Source: Sepiola atlantica
Lineage: Eukaryota; Mollusca; Cephalopoda; Sepiida; Sepiolidae
Length of the DNA: 64,000 bases
NCBI GenBank assembly: GCA_963556195.1
Contig: OY744532.1
Span: forward strand, 106,690,583-106,754,582
Reading direction: 5' to 3'
Shown: piece by piece, positions 10,144 through 21,674 of the stretch
How the letters are laid out: each line of letters starts with the position of its first letter
Numbering within the stretch: position 1 is the stretch's first letter
Position numbers and translations under genes: made by a program
The notes under the pieces: generated by a model
Seen by the model: only the letters and a program-made list of their open reading frames with translations
Told to the model about the DNA's origin: nothing
Database searches by the model: none

Positions 10144-10728
10144 TCATGTGGCCTTTATGTATAACTCGAACACGTGGCCTTTATGTATAACTCGAACATG
10201 TGGCTTTTATGTATAACTCGACCATGTGGCTTTTATGTATAACTCGAACATGTGGCTTTTATGTATAACTCGAACATGTGACCTTTATGTATAACTCGAA
10301 CATGTGCTTTTTGTATAACTCGAACATGTGGCTTTTATGTATAACTCGAACATGTGACCTTTATGTATAACTCGAACATGTGGCTTTATGTATAACTCGA
10401 ACATGTGGCTTTATGTATAACTCGAACATGTGGCCTTTATGTATAACTCGAACATGTGGATTTTATGTATAACTCGAACATGTGACCTTTATGTATAACT
10501 CGAACATGTGGCTTTATGTATAACTCGAACATGTGGCCTTTATGTATAACTCGAACATGTGGCTTTTATGTATAACTCGAACATGTGGCTTTTATGCATA
10601 ACTCGAACATGTGGCCTTTATGCATAACTCGAACATGTGGCCTTTATGTATAACTCGAACATGTGGCTTTTATGTATAACTCGAACATGTGGCCTTTATG
10701 TATAACTCGAACATGTGGCCTTGCAAGC
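10144..10728. repeat. 26-bp minisatellite, about 22 units
   Basis: The unit is ATGTGGCYTTTATGTATAAC followed by TCGAAC. It has small indels (CTTTTA, CTTTA, CTTTTTG) and two units read ATGCATAAC. The array begins right after the 5S-like fragment and ends at a unique sequence (10729 onward). It is recent and homogeneous. Confidence 0.95.
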
Positions 10729-11145
10729 CGGGTGCCATTTATCAGTCTTCAATTGCAACGAAGAGTCCTGGGTTGTTTGTTGGCATTTGCGTCGAGAAGA
10801 CACTGGCCGGCGATGATCGATCGATTTCAGATCACTTTTGCACATCGATCTTTTTATTTAATTTTTGGTACTCTAATAGATGACGCAATATGTGTCCGTA
10901 ACTTCGCGTCTACAACGTCACGGAAACATGGTGCGTCAGCTATAAGAGTATCTAATTTTTTTTTTTCAATTCTTCTGATATGTTTCTTAAGATCAGCATC
11001 GAAATTATTAACAAAACAAATAAATAATTGTCTACACACTGAGTACTTCCAATTCCCCCACGAATCATCATTAGGGTATCCATTTAGGATCAAACGAAAC
11101 TGTCAAAGCGGGTAATTAGGTAACAGTGCAAATCTTCAAACATTT
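10729..11145. other. unassigned stretch with an open frame
   Basis: Frames of up to about 110 codons occur, but partly run into the minisatellite and show no recognisable domain. I do not support a gene here. Confidence 0.4.
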
Positions 11146-11149
11146 CGCT

Positions 11150-11805
11150 GGTCGTCAGTAGTTGTAACAGATCGTACTCCAATAATGTTCTTCTATAAGC
11201 ATTTGATACTCACCACTTATCGAGGCCAAAATCCAGTCGAGGATAAGGGTTAACAAGATGGATGGATTTTCAGCTGAATGATGACAAATATTATGAGAGG
11301 ATTGAAACTGATGAATAGAATGAACAAAATTGAAGGGAGTAAAACATATAAACAGATTGTCAGTTGAAATAATGAAGAATATTATGAGAGGATTGAAACT
11401 GATGAATAGAATGAACAAAATTTGATTACTTGTGAGGACGGTTTATGACAAGTATTTCGTTACGTTGCATACGAATACAACCCTGTTGTAGCCTGCAAGG
11501 AAGTAGTCTCGTGGTTACATGTTCCACATGTGGGAACTCCTTGAAACTCTATCCATAGAAATTCCGTTTGATGCTAGGGACACAGACAGAGAAGGAAAAA
11601 GTTATTTTCAATTGTGATAGAGAGTTGTCCCACCAAATCCAGAGTTTTTCTTTTTTGGGAAACTGGATTTTCCCCACATTAAAAACCGACCTTGTGTCTA
11701 ACTCTGCCCTCGTGGGGAGGCAAGTATATAAAGAAAGACGAGTTCTTGCTGTGAATGCTTTGTAACGAAGAATCAGAGATTTAAATGCATGAATTACAGA
11801 CATTT
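11150..11805 (-). pseudogene. LINE family C, ORF2 end plus duplicated 3' UTR
   Basis: On the minus strand: AFTARTRLSLYT near 11780, then SHMWN-PRDYFLAGYNRVVF and a stop near 11450. The 3' UTR follows, with GTTTCAATCCTCTCATAATA occurring twice about 100 bp apart (near 11300 and 11400), a tandem duplication inside the UTR. The plus strand at 11650-11733 carries CCGACCTTGTGTCTAACTC, shared with the tail of the U2-type SINEs. Confidence 0.65.
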
Positions 11806-12189
11806 CGATTTGCCCACGAACAATCTTTTGCGCGATTTCACTTCATGGTACCGAAATCAATTGGCATCGTGAATAAATCTAGTTAAACAATCGGCGTCTT
11901 GTAATCTTTTCGTTTTGCGAACCTTTCTAATACTTGCACTTTAGACAAGTTATTTCTAATACTTGCACTTTAGACAAAATGGCTAACGTAGGTATCGAAT
12001 ATGACAACATACATGAGATTAAATAATCATTTTAAAAGTCCCCTTTACAACCCGCAATGCTAACCCTAAATCCGGGATTACAGCTGATATATATATATAT
12101 ATATTAAAAAAAACATTGGGTAAAAATAATATGGCAGTACGCACATTTTTCATTGTTATAATTTTTATTTCATTTTTTTTTTAATGGGT

Positions 12190-12600
12190 AACCACTTATC
12201 AAAGCCAAAAGCCCCTCAAGAATAAGGTTTAATTAGACGGGGATAATTGTCAGCTGAAAGATGAGGAATACTATTGGAGTACTAACAGTGATCAATGGCA
12301 TGAACTTTGATTACTTATAGGGCAGTCCATGACAAGAATTTGTTGGCAATAAACAGGGAAGCAGTCCTGCGGTAATGTGTTTCACAGACGGGAAGCCCTT
12401 GCAAAAAAGCTGTGTCCATGGAAATCCCGTCTGACTCTAGACACATGGAGGGAGAAAAGAAAGTCAAACATCACACGCTCGCACATGCGCAAAAACGCCA
12501 AACTATTAAAACTAAAAAGTCTTCGTAATGTGTAGTAGAAGAAAACGAGTTCTTGATGTGAATGTCTTACAAGAAAGAAACGAAAATCTTGAGCCCACAT
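12190..12600 (-). pseudogene. LINE family C, ORF2 end plus 3' UTR
   Basis: The minus-strand frame reads LVRHSHQELVFFYY, later SFFARASRLWNTLPQDCFP with a one-base break, then a stop near 12335. The 3' UTR ends at TAAGTGGTTACCC near 12188. Same family as 2.3, 11.5 and 41.2 kb. Confidence 0.65.
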
Positions 12601-13145
12601 CAAATTAAATAAAGCCTAATTCAAGCATTTCAAATATTTTCTTTCTTCGTAAAATTATTTCATGGCGGCCATTTTATTTATCTTAAACGGAATTATTATC
12701 CTAATCCTCTTAATGTTATGCGATTTAGTTTATTGTAAAAGGGCACTTATATTTGTAATCATTTTATTGCTATTTGTATTCGCGTGTTCAATTAAAATTT
12801 ATTTAGCAGTAGTAGTAGTAGTGACAGTAGTTGGAGTACAGTATTTGTTTATTTTGTTTTTATGTTCACATATATAGCGTAAATCGCGTACTTTTTATTT
12901 GTCTGTCGAGACGACTCCTTCAATTGTAAAAGTGCAGTAAAGACTGCATAATGGGGTCGAACAGGCAAGAGGAGGAAAAAGGACTTTGTAGAAATGATGT
13001 CAAGTGTCAGTTGGGGGGGGATGAATAAAATATGGAAGTGTTCGTGGCATTATTAATAGGAACTTCATTTTAGTGTTGATTTTATAATATAAGCTTACAG
13101 CATTGGAACTATCTCTACATAATAAAGTTAAGTATGTGCAGATTT

Positions 13146-13510
13146 TATACGAGGCCTGTCCAAAAGGTGTCCGACCTTAGGCCAGAAAAAATATTTCAAA
13201 TACGTGACAGGGTAGGAACCCTAATTCCCTTCAAAGTAGGCCTCTTCTGCTTGCACACACTTAGCCCACTGATCCATCCACTGCCGGAAACACCTCTGGA
13301 AGTCTTCTTTTGGAATGGTGTTCATCTCAGCCGTCGCGTTCCGCATTATCTCTTTTTTTTTCGCACCCTCTCAACAACAGCTGCATCCCGAGCAGTTTGG
13401 AACCTGCCATTTTTGAATCGGTTGAACCACTCCTTAATTTGTGTTACACCCATCGCATCTTCTCTAAACACCAGCTGAATCTAACGCGACGGCGGAGATG
13501 AACACACACG
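13146..13510 (-). mobile_element. internally deleted mariner transposon, copy 1
   Basis: The end ACGAGGCCTGTCCAAAAGG is preceded by TA. On the minus strand, from 13500 downward, a transposase start-side piece reads LVFREDAMGVTQIKEWFNRF (a helix-turn-helix region). It jumps from VVERVRKK directly to NATAEMN, then RCFRQWMDQWAKCV and YFEGN-stop (the transposase C-terminus). The catalytic middle is deleted. The N-terminal piece (about 13342-13480) is bracketed by inverted copies of AACGCGACGGC-GAGATGAAC. Copy 2 lies at 34267-34640 with this piece flipped. Confidence 0.85.
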
Positions 13511-13758
13511 CGCAGAGAGAGTGACAACAGAGTCATAAAATCTCAAGGGCAGTTCTATAACCGGAGAAACTGACCAAAATGTACCCAATCTCCACACACG
13601 AAGATGACCGCAAACGTAAAAGTCAGAAACACACATGTTTAAAAAAAACACATAACTTTTACCCAGAGAAGTAAAGGATATGAAAACACATACACACGCG
13701 CGCACATGTGCAGAAACGCCAAACTGTTCAAAATAAAAACATTTTTAAATGAAAAGAA

Positions 13759-13795
13759 TATCTGAAGAGAGCCAAGATGCTCGAAACGCGTTATA
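13759..13795 (+). ncRNA. minimal hammerhead-like motif
   Basis: CTGAAGA (13762-13768), stem II GAGC-CAAGAU-GCUC (four perfect pairs), GAAA (13783-13786), then CGCGUU. Stem I is only UAU/AUA. Stem III as a hairpin has two pairs, but ACGCGU is self-complementary, so a dimer could form a six-pair stem III. The same motif is on the minus strand at 18489-18526. Confidence 0.5.
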
Positions 13796-13804
13796 AAATT
13801 ATAA

Positions 13805-14300
13805 AATTATAAAATAATAAACAATTGTTGAAAAAAGTTTTTTTTACAAATGTTGATAGCCTCACTTCTTTTAACATACATTTTTCTCTCGTAGGAACTG
13901 AACTGATGCTGCACTACCCTCTATTTTCTCTCTTTCTCTCTCTCTCTTTATATATATATATATATATATTAAATACTATCTATCAGACACTAGCGCAAGC
14001 AAGAATACATCACAGTCAGTCGCGAGCAGAAAAGTCCAAACCTCTAATTAGACGGCCGTCCTTTGCCCCCCCCCAACAAAACATATGGTCGTCTAATTCT
14101 ATGCGCATTAATGCCTCGCACATGGGTGACTTCATTTTTTTTTTCTTGTTATTCCCGCTAAAGAACTCAGGGTGTTTAAAATAGTGAGTATTTAATAATT
14201 ATTGAAACAACATCGTTTTATACTTCAAAACCCATCCATCATTTAAAAAATATATCGCTTGAAGCAATACCAAACTAATCTATCTCTATGCCCCCTCTAT
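13805..14300. other. unassigned stretch with short TC/TA tracts
   Basis: Contains (TC)n/(TA)n near 13935-13969 and C- and T-runs. The open frame across it reads through these tracts and has no domain. Confidence 0.5.
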
Positions 14301-14302
14301 CG

Positions 14303-14384
<82 letters not shown>

Positions 14385-14524
14385 GCTCCATCGATCTCGG
14401 GAGATCATGGGGGATGCGCGTCGTGGTCTTGGTCAGAATCGTATCCAGAGCTGCAACAGGCTGCGTAGTCTTTTTTTTCTTCTTTTTTTCTCATCTTTCT
14501 GTTCTTTTTTTAACAGTGAGCATG

Positions 14525-14960
14525 TGATGGGGCGACTCTTGTCTTTTGCGCCCTGCGTGATCGCTTCTCCCTCCATCGGGTGTTTCTCCTCTCCTCAGCT
14601 GCACTAATGATGTTCCGGATGACGGTTCGCCAACCTTGGCGGTTTAAGGCAGTGGTCTCGAGCTGAGAGGGGTTGAGTCCGCCAGCTTTATGATCCCGCT
14701 TGCAGACGTCCTTGTAGCGGAGTGTGGGGCGTCCAGTACGCCTTGTGCCAGTGGCAAGCTCTTCAAATAGCATGTCTTTGGGGATGCGGCCGTCGTTCAT
14801 GCGAAGCACGTGGCCCAACCAGCGAAGGCGTCTAGCTCGCCGCATAGCATACATGCTGGGCAATCCTGCCTTGGCCAGGACGTCGATGTTGGTGACTCGA
14901 TCCTGCCAGGTGATGCCGAGGAGTCTGCGGAGGCAACGAAAGTGGAAGGCGTTCATATAT
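14525..14960 (-). pseudogene. LINE reverse transcriptase C-terminal domain fragment
   Basis: The minus frame reads FHFRCLRRLLGITWQDRVTN, then LAKAGLPSMYAMRRARRLRW, GHVLRMNDGRIPKDMLFEEL, GRPTLRYKDVCKRD and TALNRQGWRTVI. This order is the conserved region after the polymerase core in many animal non-LTR retrotransposons. About 140 residues are open without a stop, unusually well preserved for this window. It is truncated at its 5' side by a TA array (about 14957). The clade cannot be named from this piece. Confidence 0.85.
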
Positions 14961-15099
14961 ATATATATACATACATATATATATATATATGAAGAGCTCG
15001 AATGTAAAACGCGATAAATCCAATTAGTCCAAGTTGAGGCATTCAGCAATAAAACGATGAATCTACTAAATCTAGACTTCGAATAAAAATGTATTTTAA

Positions 15100-15307
15100 C
15101 TGAAGGCAAAAAAGAATTATGCTGGTATCAGATTATGCAAAACATAATTTTGGAAAGTGATCGAGTGTTTAAATGCCACACTTTTTGTAATAGCGTTTAT
15201 CGCGTTTTGCATACGAACTCTGCGATATTTTGGATTTAGTTAGTTTCTCTGGGAATTTAAACTGCATTTTCCTTCTTTGTTTAAAATGACTCAAAGCTTC
15301 TTTAGAG

Positions 15308-15379
<72 letters not shown>

Positions 15380-16455
15380 TGCGCGTTGCTATATATTTAA
15401 TGTTTGTTTCGGATTAAAGTGAAAATTGAGTGGCGGAAGATTATAGTTACTTTTAGATATTTCGAGCATGTTACGAAATCGTGATAATTACTTTTGATTT
15501 TGTTCATTTTAACTTTAAACTTTATCATCAATGGAGGCTAATAAGTGTATTTTTAGGAACGATTTATTCAAATTTTCCAGGCGTCGCCCTTGGTACTAGA
15601 TCCCGTAAACTCCATAAGGCACGGATGAAAAGGAAAAGTACCAATATTCGCTTAATATTGTAATTTGAAATGATAACTTCACATTTGGACAAAATATGAT
15701 GAAATTCGTAAATACGGCCAGGCCGTGTTCGAACCCCGCAACCTTTATCTCTAAAACGAATCGGTAAACTCGTTTTAATTTAGTAACCGTTCATCTTATT
15801 TATTTTCCCTCTTCTGTTTCTTTTTCTTTTTGGTCGAATAGAAAATAGGCCAGAAGTGATGTAGAATCGTAAACGATCAAAAATTGATCCATGCATATTT
15901 CGCATAGGCGGTAGAAATTTTGGTATTTTAGTATTTTTTTTAAAGAAAAATAAATATTTATAACGCTTAAAAAAACTAAGTAAAGTGTGACTATTTTTTC
16001 GTGTTTCCATTGTTGTAACTAAGCAAATCTTAGTTTATTTTAATTGAATGGCGGAGATGATGTCGTGAATTTAAATTGTATCCTTGTGAATAATTATTTT
16101 TTATTTGTTACTTCTAATTAAAGATTAATGAATATATCAATGAAAATATGGGTGCCATGAAAATTAAATTAACAATTTTAAAAACTACGTAACAAATGAT
16201 TTCTCAGGCATTTACGCTTTCTACTTGTAACATACAGAGTGATTTCATTGGATAATCATCTTTGTTGAGTATGTATGTTATTGGATATGTTATATAATCG
16301 ATGAAATCGATTTGAATAAAAAAGAATTATCTTTGGAAAACAAAGACTGAAAACTTTTGTAATGCACCGGACAGGCATAATCAAATATCTATTTTCCAGA
16401 TGCATTACAATAGCGGTCTAACTTCGAGAATTCGACTGACCTTTTAAATATACAC
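15100..16455. other. unassigned AT-rich region with one SINE-like head
   Basis: Holds (TA)n/(GA)n/(GACA)n near 15310-15378 and no recognisable gene. On the minus strand at about 15720-15785, GGGGTTCGAACACGG with an upstream D-arm-like stretch suggests a tRNA-derived SINE head. The remainder is unclassified. Confidence 0.45.
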
Positions 16456-16469
16456 TTTATTTCTGTTCC

Positions 16470-16577
16470 TCTGTAATATTTCTCTCCCTCTCTTTTTCTC
16501 TATCTATCTATGTCTCTCTCGCCACTGTCGCTTTTTTATTACTCATTCGTTTTCTCTTTTCAGTCTATTTCTATATC

Positions 16578-16610
<33 letters not shown>

Positions 16611-16865
16611 CTTTCTCGTCTGTCTCTCTCTTATTTCCTCTTATTCTCTTTCCTTCTGTTTCTCGATTTCTCTGTATCGATGCATGCCCATCACCTTCTT
16701 CCTCTTTCTCCCGCTTTTCCCTCAATCTCCCTAAATGAGTGCGATTTCTGTGTCTGTAATTCTCTCATTTCTCTCTTTGTCTCATCTTCATTTTCTCTAT
16801 ATCAAAGCATATCCGTTTTTCCCCTCTCTGCCCTTTCTCTTTTCACTCTATCCCTCCTAGATAAA
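16470..16865. repeat. TC-rich imperfect pyrimidine region
   Basis: Low-complexity TCTC/TTTC mixture. Frames across it are Ser/Leu/Phe-rich artefacts. Confidence 0.85.
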
Positions 16866-17062
16866 CTGTGTCCAAAGTGCACAAAAAAACGAAGCATTGT
16901 GTGACTAAAACCTCTGCTGATAGATCACCGTCTGACACCGATGTTACGACAGAGGATGCACATGGTTAAATTAAGCAGCTGCTTCCTCTCGAAAATGTCC
17001 CTCATCTGCTTCCCTTCGACTCGATCGAAATTATCACTTCCCCATATAGTCACTGTACAGAA

Positions 17063-17092
17063 AGACATATAGATAGATAGATATATTGTAAC

Positions 17093-17160
<68 letters not shown>

Positions 17161-17168
17161 TTGAACAT

Positions 17169-17234
<66 letters not shown>

Positions 17235-17242
17235 TTGAACAT

Positions 17243-17296
<54 letters not shown>

Positions 17297-17315
17297 GGAT
17301 GGATGGATGGATAGG

Positions 17316-17357
<42 letters not shown>

Positions 17358-17366
17358 GATTTGAAC

Positions 17367-17406
<40 letters not shown>

Positions 17407-17414
17407 TTGAACAT

Positions 17415-17472
<58 letters not shown>

Positions 17473-17498
17473 GGATAAATAGATAGATAGATTTGAAC

Positions 17499-17534
<36 letters not shown>

Positions 17535-17542
17535 TTGAACAT

Positions 17543-17592
<50 letters not shown>

Positions 17593-17598
17593 TTGAAC

Positions 17599-17662
<64 letters not shown>

Positions 17663-17703
17663 TTGAACATATAGATAGATAGATAGATTTGAACAGATAG
17701 ATA
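17063..17703. repeat. (GATA)n array with periodic TTTGAACA interruptions
   Basis: About 640 bp of GATA. The block GATTTGAACA(T/G)ATA interrupts it about nine times at irregular spacing (near 17160, 17233, 17360, 17405, 17490, 17534, 17591, 17661 and 17687). The array therefore grew as a higher-order repeat of GATA tract plus interruption. A GGAT subtract lies near 17296-17312. Ile-Tyr-Leu-Ser frames over it are not genes. Confidence 0.97.
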
Positions 17704-17744
17704 TATTACAACTAAACCTTTTGTCTAGAATACTTATTTCAATT

Positions 17745-18010
17745 TAGATCAAATTCCATTAAATGATTTGATTCTAGGAAAGGTCTAAAATGAAAGCTTT
17801 AAGGTTAAGGGGTCGTAAGAAGAAATTTAAATACAAGAAAAAACGCTTCTTCGGTATCTAATTAGTATCGATCCAATTTAATGTAAATCTGAAATATTTG
17901 AATTTTTAAATGGAAGGTTGTTCCCCTATAATACCCACTGAAAACCCTTTAAAATACATCAACGAAACTGAATCTTTATCCTTTTTGCATAAATCTGAAT
18001 TAATCTAAAT
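17745..18010 (+). repeat. dispersed repeat family F, copy 2
   Basis: Includes a short basic frame MKALRLRGRKKKFKYKKKR and the shared block AATGTAAATCTGAAATATT. An inverted partial copy is at 19060-19120. Confidence 0.6.
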
Positions 18011-18206
18011 ATAGCCGACATTACTACCCCTTACGCATAGTAGCTCCGTTCTCAAAATTGCTAATGATCAGTTTATTAGTTTATACGTGAATCTTACGCA
18101 CACAAATCTATAAACTTTTACTTAATCTCTATTTATATAAAGTCACCTTAATTAATTTCCGTTTTTTTTTCGTAAACAAGTAATTTTTTTACCAGGTAAG
18201 TACAGC

Positions 18207-18262
<56 letters not shown>

Positions 18263-18488
18263 CAAAAAGAGCAGAGATCCGTTCGAAATATTTGATTTAT
18301 TATATTTTTCAAAATCTTGCCATCCTATCGATTTCTTAAACAAAATTATGTTTCATTTTAAAAAATGCCTTCTAATATGAAAAAATATATATGTGTGTGT
18401 GTGTGTAAAGTAGTAAGGTTACCAACATTTGTAAAAAGTGTTTTTGAAAATTTATTTATTATTTTGTTATTTTATCATTTCATAATTT

Positions 18489-18526
18489 TATAACGCGTTT
18501 CAAGCGTGATGCGCTCTCATCAGATA
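18489..18526 (-). ncRNA. minimal hammerhead-like motif
   Basis: Minus strand: CUGAUGA (18523-18517), stem II GAGCG-CAUCA-CGCUU (four Watson-Crick pairs plus G-U), GAAA (18501-18498), then CGCGUU. The UAU/AUA stem I and the ACGCGU palindrome are as at 13.76 kb. It is preceded and followed by short TA stretches. Confidence 0.55.
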
Positions 18527-18644
18527 TGTAAATCCATTTGAACAAATGTCTTTCGATTTGAAAGATTTGAAAGATTTTAAAATAACACTCATATATATAT
18601 ATATATTTGAAATAACATTCATATATAATATACATATATGTGTG

Positions 18645-18738
18645 AAAAACAAGAGACCGGTTTCGTTCGTGGAGAACGTCTTCAGAAAAGGAAGACGTTC
18701 TTCACGAACGAAACCGGTCAAAAAATCTCTTGTTTTTC
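18645..18738. repeat. 94-bp near-perfect palindrome
   Basis: Arms 18655-18683 and 18691-18719 match at 28 of 29 positions, with a 7-nt loop (AGAAAAG). The outer pair AAAAACAAGAGA / TCTCTTGTTTTT extends it. The minus strand of the left arm contains CUGAAGA, a CGUUC...GAACG stem, GAAA and the palindrome ACCGGU, so it is hammerhead-like and lacks stem I. Confidence 0.85.
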
Positions 18739-18834
18739 TCCTGCACTCTAACTTGTTTTCCGTTTGTCATTTTTTCACACATTTTGTCTATCACGACATT
18801 TCATTTTCATGAATTATCGTGTACCTTACCCCAT

Positions 18835-18919
<85 letters not shown>

Positions 18920-19139
18920 CTGTATTTTTGGAGAAATAAACATTTGCCTATGATTGAAGAACATTATACACGTAGTATTTTGAACACATGTGACGAAATT
19001 CCCCATTATCCGTGAAACCTAAGGTATCGATGACTGATAATATCATATCCATACTAATTAGATACCGACGAAGCGTTTTTTCTTGTATTTAAATTTCTTC
19101 TTACGACCCCTTAATATCATTGTATAGTATAATATGAAA

Positions 19140-19240
19140 TAATATCTCTACCACTGGCCGCAAGATTCGAACACCGTGCGAAAGTGACCTTTGACTTCCA
19201 TCCGACGCCTTTACACACACGGCCTCTGAGCCATACGACG
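19140..19240 (-). mobile_element. tRNA-derived SINE head
   Basis: The minus strand has box A TGGCTCAGAGG and box B GTGTTCGAATC at tRNA-like spacing, then TTGCGGCCAGTGG. The related copy at 19415-19500 keeps the sequence after the B box and ends in a hammerhead fold. Confidence 0.65.
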
Positions 19241-19414
19241 GAGAAGAGAAATGTTTCTACTATTCGTTTTAACGACAGTAAAACTCCAGGGAGTGCTCCC
19301 CCCCCCCTAACGGGAGTGAACTATGTGGCTTTATTTAGAAATTTTTCATATTACAACTACAGAGTCCTCTTCCTTGAAGTGAGCTTTAAATGATTATTTT
19401 TAATAAATAGTTAA

Positions 19415-19505
19415 ATCTCCACATACATATGTTTTATCTTTGGCAAGATTCATCAGTGTGGCTATATATAAATGTCCCACCGGCCGCAGGGTCAAACACC
19501 ATATT
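19415..19505 (-). mobile_element. 5'-truncated SINE with hammerhead tail
   Basis: Minus strand: GGTGTTTGACCCTGCGGCC, matching the B-box region of the SINE at 19.14-19.24 kb. GGTGGGACA and a short TA stretch follow, then the hammerhead fold at 19419-19461. Confidence 0.6.
19419..19461 (-). ncRNA. hammerhead ribozyme fold with G12 changed to A
   Basis: Minus strand: stem I CCACA (19461-19457) with UGUGG (19423-19419), five pairs. CUGAUGA (19456-19450). Stem II AUCUU-GCCA-AAGAU. Then AAAA instead of GAAA (G12 to A), stem III ACAUAUGU (self-complementary) and A17. Loss of G12 should abolish cleavage, so this is a dead copy with intact helices. Confidence 0.7.
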
Positions 19506-19698
19506 ATTTATATATATATATGTATTTCATATATTTCACTCACAGCCATCCACATTCATTTCACTCTCTGCCACTGACTTCTCTCAACCGGGACCTTAGT
19601 CCAGCGCTCTCAGCAGCCACGGCTACTACTTTTTCTCATCAACCCATCATGTCAACCCAATATTTCGATGTACTTGCATGACATTTTTCTTAAAAGTA

Positions 19699-19741
19699 TC
19701 ATCCTGAAGAAGTCTTACAAATAGAGATGAAACGTTGATGA
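19699..19741 (+). ncRNA. hammerhead-like motif with palindromic stem III
   Basis: Stem I UCAUC (19699-19703) with GAUGA (19737-19741), CUGAAGA (19704-19710), a weak stem II, GAAA (19729-19732), then CGUU. Stem III is ACGU, with no loop possible in cis, so only a dimer could complete it. A decayed relative lies near 62250-62295. Confidence 0.45.
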
Positions 19742-19794
19742 ATATATAAAAAAATATCTCTTGGTTTTTCCTTTTTCATTTCCTTATTATAACA

Positions 19795-20010
19795 AAATAT
19801 GTTAGCAAAACATTAATCTGGAACAAAACTTAGATCTAATATACGGAACGTTTTTGTTCTCGTCTTTTAAGGGAAGTGGGGTCTGGTGAACTCTGCTGGG
19901 AAGCCATGAGATAAAATACTGTTTTGTTTTTAAATTCCCGAAACAGTTTTTCATGGTAAACAACTGATGATCCCTTAAATAATGTTAAGACTACGGTAAA
20001 TTCTTGGAAA
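19795..20010. repeat. dispersed repeat family G, copy 1
   Basis: The blocks TTCCCGAAACAG, TTTCATGGTAAACA and CTGATGATCCCTTAAA recur at 23345-23535 (minus) and, shorter, at 59150-59215 (plus). The order GAAAC then CTGATGA is the reverse of a simple hammerhead. A circularly permuted fold was considered but lacks a stem I. Confidence 0.65.
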
Positions 20011-20152
20011 CAAACTAATATAGTGACTGTAAAAAGTAAATTGACTGACAAGAAAAGTAATTTTCCACCGCAGGACTTGGGACTAAAGTGTTTTTGTTTT
20101 TTTGTTTTGTTTTTTCCATATAGTTTTAATGATTGAATAACTTCCGAATACT

Positions 20153-20228
<76 letters not shown>

Positions 20229-20235
<7 letters not shown>

Positions 20236-21018
20236 ATTTTATGAAGGCTTACCAAAGCATTCCTTTCAGTACACCAATGATCACCATTAAATATATTTTT
20301 TCGAAATAAGACTCTTTGAACTCGGACGAACATTTGTGTTGACTTTTCTTTGTGAGAAGTTGGATTTAGAATTCCCATACTATCATTGGATTGGAATGGT
20401 AACTTGTGAGCGGTATCTTGAATGATTTAGTTCTTTTGTTTTTTTTGTGTGGGGGGGGGGATTTATTCATCATTGTGCCGGCCGACGTGAAAGTGTATTA
20501 TCGCACATTGTTCCGGTTTTATGGTTTTATTGAATGTATTTGGGACCGATTATTTGCTTGTTGGCTTGGTGGAAGAAATAATGCACGAGCTACTTTTCTA
20601 AGACTTTTCTAGGACTTTCTTTCTTTATCGTTGTTCTTCCTTGCTTTTTAATTTTGACTTCTATTTTTATTTATTTTTGTTCCTCTTCTCTTCTTAAGTG
20701 ACCTCAACTATTGCAACGCCATATTGTGTATTGTCGGCAGTTGAAACCAGTATTCCAGACATTTAATTTCCCTGATGATCTGCCAAGCAAGTAACTGCTT
20801 GGTAGTGTAGGAAAAAACATTTAATTTGAATAAATAGTATTTGTAAGAAAAAATATCTTTAATGGTGATCATTGGTGTCCTGAAAGGAATGCTTTGGTAA
20901 GCCTTCATAAAATCACATATAAATGCTCTGTACTCTGTAATCGAGTATCATCGAGCTTGTTTTTTTATTGGAACAACCCCGGTCTTCACTGAATGATCTA
21001 TTTTATAAGTGAAAAATC

Positions 21019-21020
<2 letters not shown>
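20229..21020. mobile_element. TA-bounded element with inverted ends of about 80 bp
   Basis: TGAAGGCTTACCAAAGCATT (about 20243) is found inverted at about 20890-20905 (AATGCTTTGGTAAGCCTTCA). TA arrays lie on both outer sides. A 245-bp relative lies at 49005-49252, also between TA/TG and TC/TA arrays, and shares ATAAATGCTCTGTA and CGAGTATCATCGAGCTTGTT. This copy has about 500 bp of extra sequence between the arms. Confidence 0.65.
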
Positions 21021-21058
<38 letters not shown>

Positions 21059-21199
21059 GAAACTAAAAGTATACTTTTAGTTGATAGAACCTATAGTAAA
21101 ATGGTTTAAGCTCAATAAACGAAATAGAGCAATTATAAAGATAGATGAAAGAAGAGGGATAAACATGTACGAATGACAAATTTATTTCCACCTACGATT

Positions 21200-21560
21200 G
21201 AACTAAACATCTTTCTATTGGGTTTACTGCATTCTTGAACTTTTTGAATGCTGCCTTCACGAAAACCCTTCTTTTCAATCTTTAAATCTCCTTTCACTGG
21301 ACACCTTATCAACGGACACTTACCAACTGAACAAACCCCATATCTTTTACACGCACATTCGCACTTTCCATTACTTAATATTTTTTCAAATTTTGAATTT
21401 TGGCTTTTCCACTGCCAACTTATTTATCTATGTAATTCCTCTGATGATAAGATTTTAATCTTTGAAAAGCCTTGGCTCAAGGAAAGAAAAAATAAACATG
21501 TTTTTACCGAGTACACCTTGCATTGAACAATCGAAGTTGAAATAAATTTGTTATTCGTAC
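21200..21560 (+). mobile_element. TA-bounded element, ribozyme family H copy 1
   Basis: Shares CTCTGATGATAAGATTTT, CAACTTATTTATC-type and TGAATTTTGGC-type blocks with the minus-strand copies at 49.79-50.05 and 55.6-55.94 kb, and ends near TGTTTATTCTTCTTCTTTC before a TA array. It contains the damaged hammerhead at 21436-21484. Function unknown. Confidence 0.6.
21436..21484 (+). ncRNA. hammerhead fold with U16.1 changed to C
   Basis: Stem I UUCCU (21436-21440) with AGGAA (21480-21484). CUGAUGA (21441-21447). Stem II AAGAU-UUUA-AUCUU. GAAA (21464-21467). Stem III would be AAGCC-UU-GGCUC, but the residue paired to A15.1 is C instead of U. The copy at 55.7 kb has U here. Probably inactive. Confidence 0.65.
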
Positions 21561-21588
21561 ATGTTTATTCTTCTTCTTTCATCTATCG

Positions 21589-21646
<58 letters not shown>

Positions 21647-21674
21647 GAATAATTTTTAAAAAAACGTTGAACTA

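Noticed and set aside
10144..10728. CRISPR-like array
   Set aside because: The 26-bp units are contiguous with no spacers, and the context is a eukaryotic repeat-rich genome.
12662..12877. 71-codon hydrophobic frame
   Set aside because: AT-rich composition alone gives such Ile/Leu/Phe frames. No domain or context supports it.
16925..17670. Ile-Tyr-Leu-Ser frames of about 205 codons
   Set aside because: GATA tandem repeat with no independent coding evidence.
19950..20000. circularly permuted hammerhead (GAAAC before CTGATGA)
   Set aside because: Only five bases separate the would-be cleavage site and CTGATGA, too few for stem I. The three copies share sequence without the needed helices.
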